Positions 9,400-18,120 of a stretch of 44,696 nt of DNA are shown piece by piece. Both the position numbers and the translations under genes were made by a program. Source of the DNA: an uncultured Kangiellaceae bacterium (lineage in GTDB: Bacteria > Pseudomonadota > Gammaproteobacteria > Enterobacterales > Kangiellaceae); assembly GCA_905479925.1 (NCBI GenBank), contig CAJQOL010000036.1:1-44696 (forward strand), read 5' to 3'. How positions within the stretch are numbered: the stretch's first letter is position 1; each line of letters starts with the position of its first letter. Under the pieces are notes generated by a model. That model saw only the letters and a program-made list of their open reading frames with translations, was not told where the DNA came from and did not search any database.

Positions 9400-10992
9400 T
9401 TATTTCGCTTTCTGATTGTCAATGGGTGCCACACGCTTAATAATATAAATGATTAGCAATACCGGTACTCCCATTGCACTGGCGACCAGAAAGAAATTCT
9501 CATAACCCATACTTTCGACCATAGTCCCCGAATACCCGCCGATCGTTTTGGGTACCAATGTCATTAATGAACTAAATATTGCGTATTGAACCGCAGTAAA
9601 CGATACATTGGTCAGGCTCGCTAGATAAGCAATAAATGCGGTGCTCGCTAAACCTCCAGTCAAATTATCTGCGGAAATAACCAAATAGAGATACGTTAAA
9701 TTATTTCCAGCTTGAGCGAGTAAAACAAACAACAAATTGGTTAGTACAGTTAATACTGCCCCGACAACTAAGATTCGCATCACCCCGTATTTTGCTGATA
9801 ATACTCCGCCTAAAAACCCACCTAATATGGTCATTACCAAACCGAAAGTTTTTGACGCTCCTGCAATTTCTAATTTTGTGAAGCCCATGTCTTGGTAAAA
9901 TACGTTTGAAATAACGCCTAACACGATATCGGAAATTCTATAAAAAGCGACAAAGATAAGAATTACAATTGCGCTTTTAACACCGTAACGTCCAAAAAAA
10001 TCTTTAATTGGTTCAACAAATGATGAGTTAACCAGCTCTGCCTCATAAAGCGACGTTTTTGAAATCGCAAAAAGCGCAACAAAAGAGCAAATAGCACTTC
10101 CGATTAATCGGAAAAACTCAGCCAATGTGCTGGCTAAAACATCATTAGCTAACCATTGATCAAGAGTAGTGGATATATCCAACACCCAACCTGTCATCAA
10201 ATTAAAGCCAACGATAAAAGCAATAATTGCAATAACAAATAATGAAAGAAAACGAATATACTGATTATTGCTATAACAAGCGGTAGCAACCTGATTCCTA
10301 AACGGCTCCTTTATCAGCATTGAAGTAGATATACCGACAAGCATCAGCGAAGCCATAATCATATAGGTCCATTTCCATGCGTCATAACTATATGCTTCTT
10401 TCGAAGAGCCTAAACCTTCAGCGATCACCAACGCACCAGCACCAGCAGCAATCATTCCAAGTCGATAACCTGCAATATAGGTAGAGGCCATCATGGTTTG
10501 AATTTCTAGTTCCGCAACCTCTATCCGGTAAGCATCAATTACTGCGTCCTGGGTGGCTGAGGAAAAACCGAGCATAACGACCGCCAGTGCCATCCAAGTA
10601 AGATGTTGCTGGCTTGCAGAAGGGTCAATGCTGGCCATCCAAATCAATGCGGATATAATTAATAGCTGAGTAAAAATCAACCAACCCCTTCGACGGCCAA
10701 AATTTGACGTCAGAAAAGGAATAGGTAGATGATCAAGTAATGGAGCCCATACAAATTTAAACGAGTAGCCTAATGCAGCCCAACTGAAATAAGTCACCAT
10801 CGATTTTTCTACACCTGCCTCCCCTAACCATAAAGATAACGATGAAAAAATTAGAAGGATTGGAATACCCGCTGAAAAGCCAAGGAACAGCATGGAGACA
10901 ACTTCAGGACGGAAAAATAGGCGAACGGAACCTGACCAAGAGCGCTGTGGTAACTCTAGACTAACGGACTCATTCTCAACAACAGGTTTAAT
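9400..10992 (-). CDS. ampG: AmpG-type MFS muropeptide permease, apparent non-standard start
   Basis: AmpG-family inner-membrane transporters import GlcNAc-anhydroMurNAc peptides for cell-wall recycling and influence AmpC induction. The segment MLFLGFSAGIPILLIFSSLSLWLGEAGV and FVWAPLLDHLPIPFL match the family's first helix and following loop. About 12-14 membrane helices follow. The first ATG (10893, 497 residues) falls inside the conserved N-terminus. In-frame codons upstream read ...LPQRSWSGSVRLFFRPEVVS, which looks like genuine AmpG sequence, and no stop occurs until near 11003. No ATG, GTG or TTG exists in that stretch. An ATT at 10992 preceded by GAG at a suitable distance is the best candidate, so I extend to it. 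The shorter start remains possible. The protein lies divergent from the panE-like gene. Confidence 0.8.
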   Translation of the reverse strand: MKPVVENESVSLELPQRSWSGSVRLFFRPEVVSMLFLGFSAGIPILLIFSSLSLWLGEAGVEKSMVTYFSWAALGYSFKFVWAPLLDHLPIPFLTSNFGRRRGWLIFTQLLIISALIWMASIDPSASQQHLTWMALAVVMLGFSSATQDAVIDAYRIEVAELEIQTMMASTYIAGYRLGMIAAGAGALVIAEGLGSSKEAYSYDAWKWTYMIMASLMLVGISTSMLIKEPFRNQVATACYSNNQYIRFLSLFVIAIIAFIVGFNLMTGWVLDISTTLDQWLANDVLASTLAEFFRLIGSAICSFVALFAISKTSLYEAELVNSSFVEPIKDFFGRYGVKSAIVILIFVAFYRISDIVLGVISNVFYQDMGFTKLEIAGASKTFGLVMTILGGFLGGVLSAKYGVMRILVVGAVLTVLTNLLFVLLAQAGNNLTYLYLVISADNLTGGLASTAFIAYLASLTNVSFTAVQYAIFSSLMTLVPKTIGGYSGTMVESMGYENFFLVASAMGVPVLLIIYIIKRVAPIDNQKAK

Positions 10993-11102
10993 AGTAAGAT
11001 CTCATTTCAAATTATGCTCGGGGCTTGCTGATCGATATTACTAGAAACCATCCATTGGATATAGTATAAAATGGTTAACGACGCCAATAAAAACAGTCAA
11101 TT

Positions 11103-12038
11103 ATGAAGCCAAAGCTAATCAATATTATCGGTCCGGGTAGCATCGGAACACTATTAGCTATAAAACTATCGGAGCAGTCATATCCTATTCAATTATACGG
11201 AAGGGCTAATGTTGAAAAGCAGCGGGTAAACTGCTTCGGACCTATGTCCTCAACTAGTGCCGAAATCGACTGTTTAACCTTTACGCAATGGTTTCCGCCA
11301 AGTCACATAATTATTTCGGTAAAAGCCCACGGACTCGAAGATGTTTGTCACCAACTCGCCTCTCTAGAACAGCCGCTGCCCCCTATTTTATTAATGATGA
11401 ACGGTCTTGGGCTTGTTGAACTTGTTAATAAAATCCTACCATCAGCCGCTGTTTACCAAGCATCTACGACCGTAGGCGTAAAAAGCGTATATGGGGAGCA
11501 GCACACCGCAAAGCTACCAATGGAAATAAGCTATACAGGCAAAGGCTTAACACTAATTGGAGACTTTAGTGAAGGTACTAAGGAACGGCCAGCTATTGCA
11601 ATCCGTGATCTGATTGAAGCACTTAACCTAGCACTTCCAAATACCCGTTGGAATGTCCGGCATAAAGAAGCATTATTAATTAAGCTGCTCATTAACGCTG
11701 TCATAAATCCACTGACAGCCCTATATGACTGCGATAATGGCGCAATAGTCGAACAACCCTCAGTTCATGCTCATGCAAAGTCCTTAATTACTGAAATGAG
11801 CCCCGTTATAGAAAAATACTTGCCAGAGGAGACTTTGCAGAGTATTTTTGAGAAAGTAATGAATGTTGCAAAACGGACGCGAACCAACGTTTCTTCAATG
11901 CGGCAAGATATATTATGCGGTCGCCCGACCGAAATTGATTATATCTCAGGCTACCTTTTGACGCTCGCTCAAACAAACGGCCTTAGACTTGAAGAGCACA
12001 AGAAGTTATTTCAAAAAATCAAAGCGTTAGAAAAGTAA
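11103..12038 (+). CDS. panE: 2-dehydropantoate 2-reductase family protein
   Basis: 311 residues, the normal length. Ketopantoate reductase converts 2-dehydropantoate to pantoate with NADPH, in the pantothenate and CoA pathway. The N-terminal Rossmann motif GPGSIGT (residues 10-16) replaces the more common GxGxxG, with the last Gly as Thr-preceding. The middle segment IISVKAH is the usual VKA strand. The C-terminal domain carries the conserved LLIKLLINAVINPLTAL, including the catalytic Lys (Lys192-Lys196 area), and late EIDYISGYLL. Several bacterial paralogues of this fold act on other substrates, so the gene symbol is probable, not certain. It starts at ATG 11103 with little Shine-Dalgarno and may be poorly translated. 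Confidence 0.85.
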   Translation: MKPKLINIIGPGSIGTLLAIKLSEQSYPIQLYGRANVEKQRVNCFGPMSSTSAEIDCLTFTQWFPPSHIIISVKAHGLEDVCHQLASLEQPLPPILLMMNGLGLVELVNKILPSAAVYQASTTVGVKSVYGEQHTAKLPMEISYTGKGLTLIGDFSEGTKERPAIAIRDLIEALNLALPNTRWNVRHKEALLIKLLINAVINPLTALYDCDNGAIVEQPSVHAHAKSLITEMSPVIEKYLPEETLQSIFEKVMNVAKRTRTNVSSMRQDILCGRPTEIDYISGYLLTLAQTNGLRLEEHKKLFQKIKALEK

Positions 12039-12068
12039 TAACATAACTCTGTCACAAATTGAGTTTTC

Positions 12069-12141
12069 AAATAAGAATCGAATTAAGACTTTTGCTATTC
12101 TTATTTCAATAATAAGAGATGTTTATTCTCAAACGAGAATA
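12069..12141. repeat. AT-rich inverted repeats downstream of panE
   Basis: A perfect 10-base inverted repeat pairs 12069-12078 (AAATAAGAAT) with 12097-12106 (ATTCTTATTT). A second pair, TATTCTC / GAGAATA, lies at 12124-12130 and 12135-12141. They lie 150-225 bases before the kinase gene and could be a terminator of panE or an operator for the kinase. Neither role is proven. Confidence 0.5.
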
Positions 12142-12294
12142 TGACTTAAAGAACAGGACTTTGTCGATGAGCCAACTTTGGGCAACCAGCTTTTAGCCTA
12201 CTTTTTGTCTCGCGAAAACAACGGATTCAACATCTTCGGTTAATAATAACTGAGTTAGGCATGCCAATTAAGACCTGACCATTTGGAGCTCCCT

Positions 12295-14046
12295 ATGTCG
12301 CCAACTAACAAATCGTTGCTCACCGTCTTACTAGCGTGCGTTTTATTAACCTATTTATTAGTCATAAACCTCGCCGATAGCCAATCATACAGCTCCGATA
12401 CACCAACGAGCGCTAACATTGCCGCAACACAAATTTCCAACCAATTGACAATGGATATAGAGAACCTATCAGAAGGCTTGGCACAACTTTCCAATAGCTC
12501 TGTTTGGCAAACCGAAGTGGAATCGGACTGGACCATGCAGCTGTCGAGTCAAAGCGGTATATACAAAGCTGCGGGACTTGATCAGCTAGGGATACACTCT
12601 ACCGGAAGCAATAAACTCTATTTTGGACAGCAAGGTAAAACGCCTGCTCTACATGGCCTTAAAACCTTAATAGAACGGTTATACGAAACCAACAAACCAA
12701 TGAGAGTCATTCATTTATTTGAAGACGTGCCATCAGTGGTTTTCTTACGACCGATAAAAACAGTTGAAAATGAAACAATTGGCAGTTTTATCGGTGTTAA
12801 GCAGCTTGATCAAACGCTGCTCAAGAAATTTCATAACTTAACTCATTTTCCAACAGCATTGCTTAGAAATGAACGGCAACATGCTTTGAGTATCGATACA
12901 AAGGTCGACTTGAGCGAGTACAAACTGATTGATATGGATTGGCCAAAAGGAATTAAGTCGAATGTTTGGAAAATTAGTCTTCTGGTAAAAAAAGAGGGAG
13001 TAGTCACTAATACGCTTATATTTAGCCTCTTAGGTATCCTTATAACTGCGACGGCTTTGTTCATTGTTTGGCAACAAATAACAAAAATACAAAGCTCTAT
13101 GCGTCAACTGAAGTTATCTCTTAATCTTGAACTACCGGTCGCTGAGCAGACAAAACGACTAACTAATATACAAAATACTTGTAGTGATATCGATTTAATG
13201 GATACAGCAAAAGCCATCAGAGATAGGGTTGAACAACTATCCCAGAAGAAAAAGGCGATGGCGATAGAGGTTAGGAAACTACAGGAAAGCCAGAATGCTT
13301 TACAAAAAAGTAAAGCGGATATCGAACTTCAAAGGGATTCTGCCGTTGCTGCACCACGCTTAAAATCTGAGTTTTTGTCTCGTATGGGGGATGAAGTTAC
13401 TACTCCAATGAAATCAGTCGTTAGCATGTTAAAGCTATTGTCTGAATATCCTTTTGAATCAGAACCAAAACAGCTACTTAATATCGCTAAACGTTCAACC
13501 CGGACCTTAGTCAATAACCTAAACAATATTATGGATTTCTCTAAACTTGACGCAGATATGCTTAAGCTAAAGAAAAGTGAATTTAGCGTCAGGGAGCTTG
13601 TATCGGAGCTATCTTCTGAGCTATCTCATTTTGCGAATGAGAAAGAGCTGTCTTTGCAATCAAGCACTGCCCCAGAAATGCCAGAACTCGTTTACGCAGA
13701 CGAGTATCGAATTAAACAGATCCTCAGAAACCTTCTAGGTAATGCGTTGCGATTTACCAAAAACGGTGAGGTAACTCTCTATGCAGACTTATCAGCAAAA
13801 GGTGGCCACAAGTTGCTGAGGTTCACTGTTGCCGACACAGGTATCGGTATTGCTCCCGCCGCCCAAAATGGCTTATTCGACTCACTAGAACAAACAACTA
13901 AGCTAAGTAATAGTAGTTTTGCTGGTCGTTTAAGATTAATTGTTTCACGCAAATTAGCAGTGTTAATGGGTGGTGAAATAGGGGTTCGAAGTGAATTGGG
14001 TCAAGGTAGCCAGTTTTGGTTTACCGTTGCTCTAACGGACGAATAG
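12295..14046 (+). CDS. Membrane sensor histidine-kinase-like protein lacking the phospho-acceptor His
   Basis: 583 residues from ATG 12295, chosen because GGAG lies 7 bases upstream. An upstream TTG at 12283 is less likely. TM helices are at about 7-27 and 239-260, bracketing a roughly 210-residue periplasmic sensor domain. A coiled coil follows (262-355), then a HisKA-like helix pair and a HATPase domain. At the dimerisation motif the usual S-H-E-x-x-T-P reads G-D-E-V-T-T-P, so Asp366 stands where the phosphorylated His should be. The N box (NLLGNALRF, 479-487) and G1 (DTGIG, 514-518) are kept. The G2 box, normally G-T-G-L-G-L, reads AGRLRL (543-548). It probably cannot autophosphorylate in the normal way. 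A single-domain response regulator lies convergent downstream. Confidence 0.85.
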   Translation: MSPTNKSLLTVLLACVLLTYLLVINLADSQSYSSDTPTSANIAATQISNQLTMDIENLSEGLAQLSNSSVWQTEVESDWTMQLSSQSGIYKAAGLDQLGIHSTGSNKLYFGQQGKTPALHGLKTLIERLYETNKPMRVIHLFEDVPSVVFLRPIKTVENETIGSFIGVKQLDQTLLKKFHNLTHFPTALLRNERQHALSIDTKVDLSEYKLIDMDWPKGIKSNVWKISLLVKKEGVVTNTLIFSLLGILITATALFIVWQQITKIQSSMRQLKLSLNLELPVAEQTKRLTNIQNTCSDIDLMDTAKAIRDRVEQLSQKKKAMAIEVRKLQESQNALQKSKADIELQRDSAVAAPRLKSEFLSRMGDEVTTPMKSVVSMLKLLSEYPFESEPKQLLNIAKRSTRTLVNNLNNIMDFSKLDADMLKLKKSEFSVRELVSELSSELSHFANEKELSLQSSTAPEMPELVYADEYRIKQILRNLLGNALRFTKNGEVTLYADLSAKGGHKLLRFTVADTGIGIAPAAQNGLFDSLEQTTKLSNSSFAGRLRLIVSRKLAVLMGGEIGVRSELGQGSQFWFTVALTDE

Positions 14047-14153
14047 GCAGGCGATGGGACCAACCTATCGACCTCAATTTCGCAACAGTACCCTTGTAGA
14101 GCTTTGTCGTAATAAAACTCTCGCTGTCTGTTTTGGGTTTGGTTAGAAAATAG

Positions 14154-14531
14154 TTAGGACGCAGTTTCTTCTAGAAGCTGCTTAATTTCTTGCCGAAGGT
14201 TCGCTAGCGGCATTGGCTTACTGAAAACTCTATCCGCCCCCATTCCACTGGCAAACTCTAAGTAACTTTCGGGGTCTGAAGAGCCACCGCCGGAATAAGC
14301 AATGATCTTAATTTGAGGATGTAATTCTCGTACCTCTGCAATAAATTCTAGGCCTTCTTTATTGGGCATAAGAATATCAGTAATGACGAGATCGGGAGCC
14401 TGGTGCTCAAAATACCCCATAGCGACCTCACCATCTTCAGCCATTAGCGCCTCATGACCATCCAGCTCAATTACATCGCTAAGTAGCCTTAGCATCTGAG
14501 GATCGTCGTCAACTAACAAAATTAAAGACAT
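14154..14531 (-). CDS. Single-domain response regulator (CheY-like receiver)
   Basis: 125 residues, a stand-alone receiver domain. The acidic pocket DDD is at 8-10, the phospho-acceptor Asp52 is in VITDILMPNKEG, the switch Ser80 is in IIAYSGGG, and Lys105 is in FSKPM. There is no output domain, so it must act by protein contact or as a phosphorelay intermediate. It is convergent with the degenerate kinase gene (107 bases between stops), which suggests but does not prove a functional pair. A short purine stretch, AAAAGGAGCACAGG, precedes the ATG. All key residues are present, so it should be phosphorylatable by some donor. Confidence 0.93.
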   Translation of the reverse strand: MSLILLVDDDPQMLRLLSDVIELDGHEALMAEDGEVAMGYFEHQAPDLVITDILMPNKEGLEFIAEVRELHPQIKIIAYSGGGSSDPESYLEFASGMGADRVFSKPMPLANLRQEIKQLLEETAS

Positions 14532-15006
14532 CCTGTGCTCCTTTTAAAAATACTGCTTACGATTTCCCTATCAATTACCATTTCAATTGCCTTTCAATAT
14601 CTCTGTTAAACACTACCATTTATATTCAACATTACTGATTCTGATTGTTGCGAAAATGACAGTTCTTTCTAAAGTTAGCACTCTATTTCCCTAAACTGCA
14701 AAACTCTAGCGTTTTGTCGCTAAATTTTCAGTGGATTCACACATACTCCCGTTAATTATGATGCTATACACACAGAAAAACAATAGAAAGAATTGTAAAA
14801 GCAACAATCTTCTAGCCTCTTAGCGCTAGATGTGCATATTAACAAATAATTTATGCTCATTATTTAATTTATAACCCTAAAAACATGTTCTAACTTGTTT
14901 AACGTAGACGATGTATAATTACCGCAACGAACCCACAAAGTTACCATTTAAAGCGCCATATATAAATCGCTTACCACCTTAAATCTCCTAACGAGTTACT
15001 AATTCT
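14532..15006. other. Divergent intergenic region, response regulator / pseudouridine synthase
   Basis: 475 bases with no supported gene. It is AT-rich and includes a perfect TATAAT at 14914-14919, about 90 bases upstream of the rightward gene, without a good -35 at the usual distance. The leftward regulator promoter must also lie here. I see no long repeat or RNA element. Confidence 0.5.
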
Positions 15007-15651
15007 ATGAATGAGTTCGACATCGTCTACCAGAATACGGATTTCATTGTCGTCAACAAACCTGAAAATGTCTCTTTTCATAACGATAAAAGTGTTAGCG
15101 GTTATTTCAATAATCTATCGAGTTACCTAGAAAAACCGTTGTGGCCGGTGCACCGTTTAGACAAAATAACCTCAGGACTGTTAATTGCTGCTGTAAATCA
15201 GTCGGCGGCAAGGCAATTGGGAAAACTTTTTTCAGAACGTAAAATAGCTAAAACCTACCTAGCACTAAGTCAGCATAAACCAAGTAAAAAACAAGGCAAG
15301 ATAGTTGGTGACATGAAGAAATCTCGTTCAGGAAACTGGATTTTACTAAGAACAAAAACGAACCCAGCGATAACTAAATTTACTTCTACATCATTAATAC
15401 CAGGCATTCGATTATTTGTTTTACAACCTCATAGCGGCAAAACCCACCAACTAAGAGTCGCCCTCAAATCTCTTGGTTCACCTATTTTAGGTGATACGCG
15501 TTACGGCGGAGAAGAATCGGATAGAGCATACTTACATGCTTACCGACTTCAATTTGAATGGAACAAGAAAAGTTTAGATTTAAAAGCGAAGCCAACTAAC
15601 GGCGAATACTTTAGTTCGGATTTATTAGACGGGAAAATAATAACCGATTGA
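15007..15651 (+). CDS. RluA-family pseudouridine synthase
   Basis: 214 residues, shorter than RluA/C/D because it lacks an S4 domain. It resembles the short TIGR01621-type members. The catalytic motif is HRLDKITSGLL with Asp52 as the nucleophile. The conserved basic KTYLAL, GKTHQLRVALKSLGSPILGDTRYGG block follows (read as two adjoining parts). It isomerises uridine to pseudouridine in a stable RNA, and the target site cannot be deduced. The 3' end overlaps the convergent exported-protein gene by 41 bases, so the two transcripts are partly antisense. The ATG is preceded by little Shine-Dalgarno. Confidence 0.88.
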   Translation: MNEFDIVYQNTDFIVVNKPENVSFHNDKSVSGYFNNLSSYLEKPLWPVHRLDKITSGLLIAAVNQSAARQLGKLFSERKIAKTYLALSQHKPSKKQGKIVGDMKKSRSGNWILLRTKTNPAITKFTSTSLIPGIRLFVLQPHSGKTHQLRVALKSLGSPILGDTRYGGEESDRAYLHAYRLQFEWNKKSLDLKAKPTNGEYFSSDLLDGKIITD

Positions 15652-16330
15652 TTAGCCGGCATAAAAACAAAAACAACAGAGTTGCTGTTGCCATTGTGCC
15701 GATAACTCCACCTCCGCTCGTTGATTCAGGTTCTTCGATAACGACTTGCCTCAGCATTGTCAGGTTTGCTGGCTCAAACACTAAGTCCGTAATGTATTCG
15801 TCACCGAAGTTGACTTCTAAGAGCGGATCTAAGGTATGAATATTGTTAGAATTTTGAATGCTTCCAGTTCCATCAGCATACAGTTCTAGAATGGCCGGGT
15901 GAAAACGCCTATTGTCTATTTCTCTTGCGTTTAAGGTTAATAGATAACCTATATCAACTAATTCGTTTCCCTGTATGCCATCAGAAAAATCCGCGGAGTC
16001 TGCAATTTGAAAGACTAATGAACTTCCCTGCTGATAAAACTCCTCGCCGCTCAAACTTCTCTGCAAATCGAACGACGAAAATCCTGAAGGAGTTCCCGCC
16101 ACCAAGTTGCCAAAAACCCGATAATCCACGTTAATTATTTGGGGGTTATTATACAACCCAGGTTCCAGAGGAATCTCCAATTCAATATCGATAACAAATA
16201 AATCAACATCGGAGTAAACATTGGAGAGCTCAAAGTCGCTATCAGATAGGGATAGGAATAAACGTTCAGCTTTCAGGTTGCTGCTAACTAAAATAGCCAA
16301 AACAAGCATTCTTAGCATTGTCTTCAACAT
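15611..16330 (-). CDS. Exported protein with GlyGly-CTERM-like C-terminal anchor
   Basis: 239 residues with a signal peptide (about 1-21, ending NLKA). The mature region is acidic and strand-rich with no family I recognise. The C-terminus has Ser-Thr-Ser-Gly-Gly-Gly, a hydrophobic helix (about 208-225) and then Arg-containing residues. This is the layout of GlyGly-CTERM sorting tails that rhombosortase removes, though the tail after the first Arg is longer than usual. If so, the protein would be cleaved and displayed or secreted through type II secretion. It follows the yadH gene by 38 bases on the same strand and could be the last gene of that operon. It overlaps the convergent pseudouridine synthase gene. 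Confidence 0.65.
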   Translation of the reverse strand: MLKTMLRMLVLAILVSSNLKAERLFLSLSDSDFELSNVYSDVDLFVIDIELEIPLEPGLYNNPQIINVDYRVFGNLVAGTPSGFSSFDLQRSLSGEEFYQQGSSLVFQIADSADFSDGIQGNELVDIGYLLTLNAREIDNRRFHPAILELYADGTGSIQNSNNIHTLDPLLEVNFGDEYITDLVFEPANLTMLRQVVIEEPESTSGGGVIGTMATATLLFLFLCRLINRLLFSRLINPN

Positions 16331-16368
16331 AAACTTTCTCCTGATATTTTTCTCTTATAGTTTAGACG

Positions 16369-17154
16369 TTAGGAACGTATACCAATTCCTTTTGCTAACA
16401 GGTAATAAGCAATTGAAAATAACCCAACAATAAAAAATATAATTAGCGCAATGGCGTTTTCTATAGGGATGTCAGAAACCCCAAGAAAACCGTATCTAAA
16501 TGCATTTACCATATATAAAACTGGATTCGCTAACGATACATTTTGCCAGAATTCAGGCAGCATTTTTATTGAGTAAAAAACACCACCTAAATACGTCAGT
16601 GGTGTTAGTACAAAAGTTGGAATAATTGAAATATCATCAAAACTTTTAGCGAATACAGCATTTACCAACCCTGCGGTAGCAAACATCATTGAGGTCAAAA
16701 TAACAACAAAACAAACGATAGCCCAATTGTTAATTTGTAGTTCGACAAATTGCGATGCCACTAGGGTTACTATGACTCCAGTAATCATCCCACGGCTAAC
16801 TCCTCCAAAGACATACCCTAATAGAATAAAAAGAGTAGGCACCGGCGCTACCAGAAGCTCTTCAACATTGCGCTGAAATTTTGCACTATAAAAAGAAGAT
16901 GCTACGTTGGAATAGGAGTTAGTAATAACCGACATCATAATGATTCCCGGAGTGATATACTCCATGTAACTAACGCCTTCCATCAATCCTACTCGTGAAC
17001 CAATTAATTGACCAAAGATGACAAAATACAGTGTCATCGTTATTGCAGGTGGTAGCAAGGTTTGTATCCAGATCCGAAAATAACGAGTTATCTCCTTTAC
17101 TAAAATACTCTGAAGAGCTATGAACGCTTGTTTATTATAGACTTTAGTTTTCAT
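16369..17154 (-). CDS. yadH: ABC-2 type transporter permease, YadH-like
   Basis: 261 residues from ATG 17154, which has GGGAG 9 bases upstream. A TTG at 17175 is less likely. Six membrane helices and the ABC-2 signature region (TFVLTPLTYLGGVFYS, then LANPVLYMVNAFRYGFLG) are visible. The protein forms the inner-membrane channel of an exporter with the ATPase encoded just upstream. Its start codon lies inside the end of yadG, overlapping by 11 bases, so translation is probably coupled. The E. coli YadGH substrate is not settled and none can be inferred here. Confidence 0.9.
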   Translation of the reverse strand: MKTKVYNKQAFIALQSILVKEITRYFRIWIQTLLPPAITMTLYFVIFGQLIGSRVGLMEGVSYMEYITPGIIMMSVITNSYSNVASSFYSAKFQRNVEELLVAPVPTLFILLGYVFGGVSRGMITGVIVTLVASQFVELQINNWAIVCFVVILTSMMFATAGLVNAVFAKSFDDISIIPTFVLTPLTYLGGVFYSIKMLPEFWQNVSLANPVLYMVNAFRYGFLGVSDIPIENAIALIIFFIVGLFSIAYYLLAKGIGIRS

Positions 17155-18094
17155 TTTTTTGCTCCCTATCAACAACTTGAGCTCTTTCGGTCAATTGTAC
17201 AAAGAGTTCTTCCAAACGGTTCGACTTGTTGCGCATACTCAGTACCCTTATTCCTTTTTCGGTTAACGATTCGAAAACCTGGTTAAGCGCTTTTTCTTTT
17301 GGAACATCTATTTCGATGGTACTTTCATCCCGTATTCTATATTCTACATTTTCAAGTTTTGGAAGCTCATTGGGCACGCTGTCAACATCGAGAATAAAAG
17401 TTTCAATATCTAACCTTGATAACAAATCTTTCATACTGGTATTTTCAACGATTGTACCGTGGTCAATAATCGCAATATTGCGACAGAGCTGTTCGGCTTC
17501 TTCAAGATAATGGGTTGTTAGAACAATCGTGGTACCTTGTTCATTTAACTCCCGAAGAAAAGTCCACATTGTTCTTCTAATTTCAATATCAACACCGGCT
17601 GTCGGCTCGTCCAATATCAATATCTTTGGTTCATGCATCAGAGCCCTAGCAATCATCAGCCTGCGCTTCATACCGCCGGATAACATTCTCGCTTGCGAGT
17701 CTTTTTTATCCCATAGGTCAAGCTGCTTTAAGACAACCTCTGCCCTTTCAAGAGCTATATGTCGAGGCACGCCATAATAACCAGCCTGATTAACAACAAT
17801 TTGCTGGCAGGTTTCAAACTGCGAAAAATTAAATTCTTGTGGCACTAAACCGATACAACGTTTGGCAGCTTCTAAATGTTGGTCGATTGAGTGACCAAAT
17901 ACACTAACACTTCCAGCCGTTTTATTAACCAACGAACAAATCACACCGATAGTTGTCGACTTACCCGCTCCATTTGGTCCGAGTAAAGCGATAAAATCCC
18001 CTTCCGCGACTTCAAATGAAATCCCTTTAAGTGCTTCAAAACCATTACTATAAGTTTTCTTTAAATCTGATATAGCTATTGCTTTATTTTTCAC
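17144..18094 (-). CDS. yadG: ABC transporter ATP-binding protein, YadG-like
   Basis: 316 residues starting at GTG 18094 with GAGG upstream. Walker A GPNGAGKST is at 39-47, the signature LSGGM at 138-142, Walker B/D-loop DEPTAGVD at 162-169, and the H-loop His is in TTHYLEE. It energises the YadH-type permease whose gene overlaps the 3' end. It begins 26 bases after ubiX, so it is likely part of an mpl-ubiX-yadG-yadH transcript. The C-terminal 80 residues are an extension typical of exporter-type (DrrA/CcmA-like) ATPases. Confidence 0.93.
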   Translation of the reverse strand: MKNKAIAISDLKKTYSNGFEALKGISFEVAEGDFIALLGPNGAGKSTTIGVICSLVNKTAGSVSVFGHSIDQHLEAAKRCIGLVPQEFNFSQFETCQQIVVNQAGYYGVPRHIALERAEVVLKQLDLWDKKDSQARMLSGGMKRRLMIARALMHEPKILILDEPTAGVDIEIRRTMWTFLRELNEQGTTIVLTTHYLEEAEQLCRNIAIIDHGTIVENTSMKDLLSRLDIETFILDVDSVPNELPKLENVEYRIRDESTIEIDVPKEKALNQVFESLTEKGIRVLSMRNKSNRLEELFVQLTERAQVVDREQKNEN

Positions 18095-18120
18095 CTACAA
18101 CCTCTATTTAGAAATTTTGT

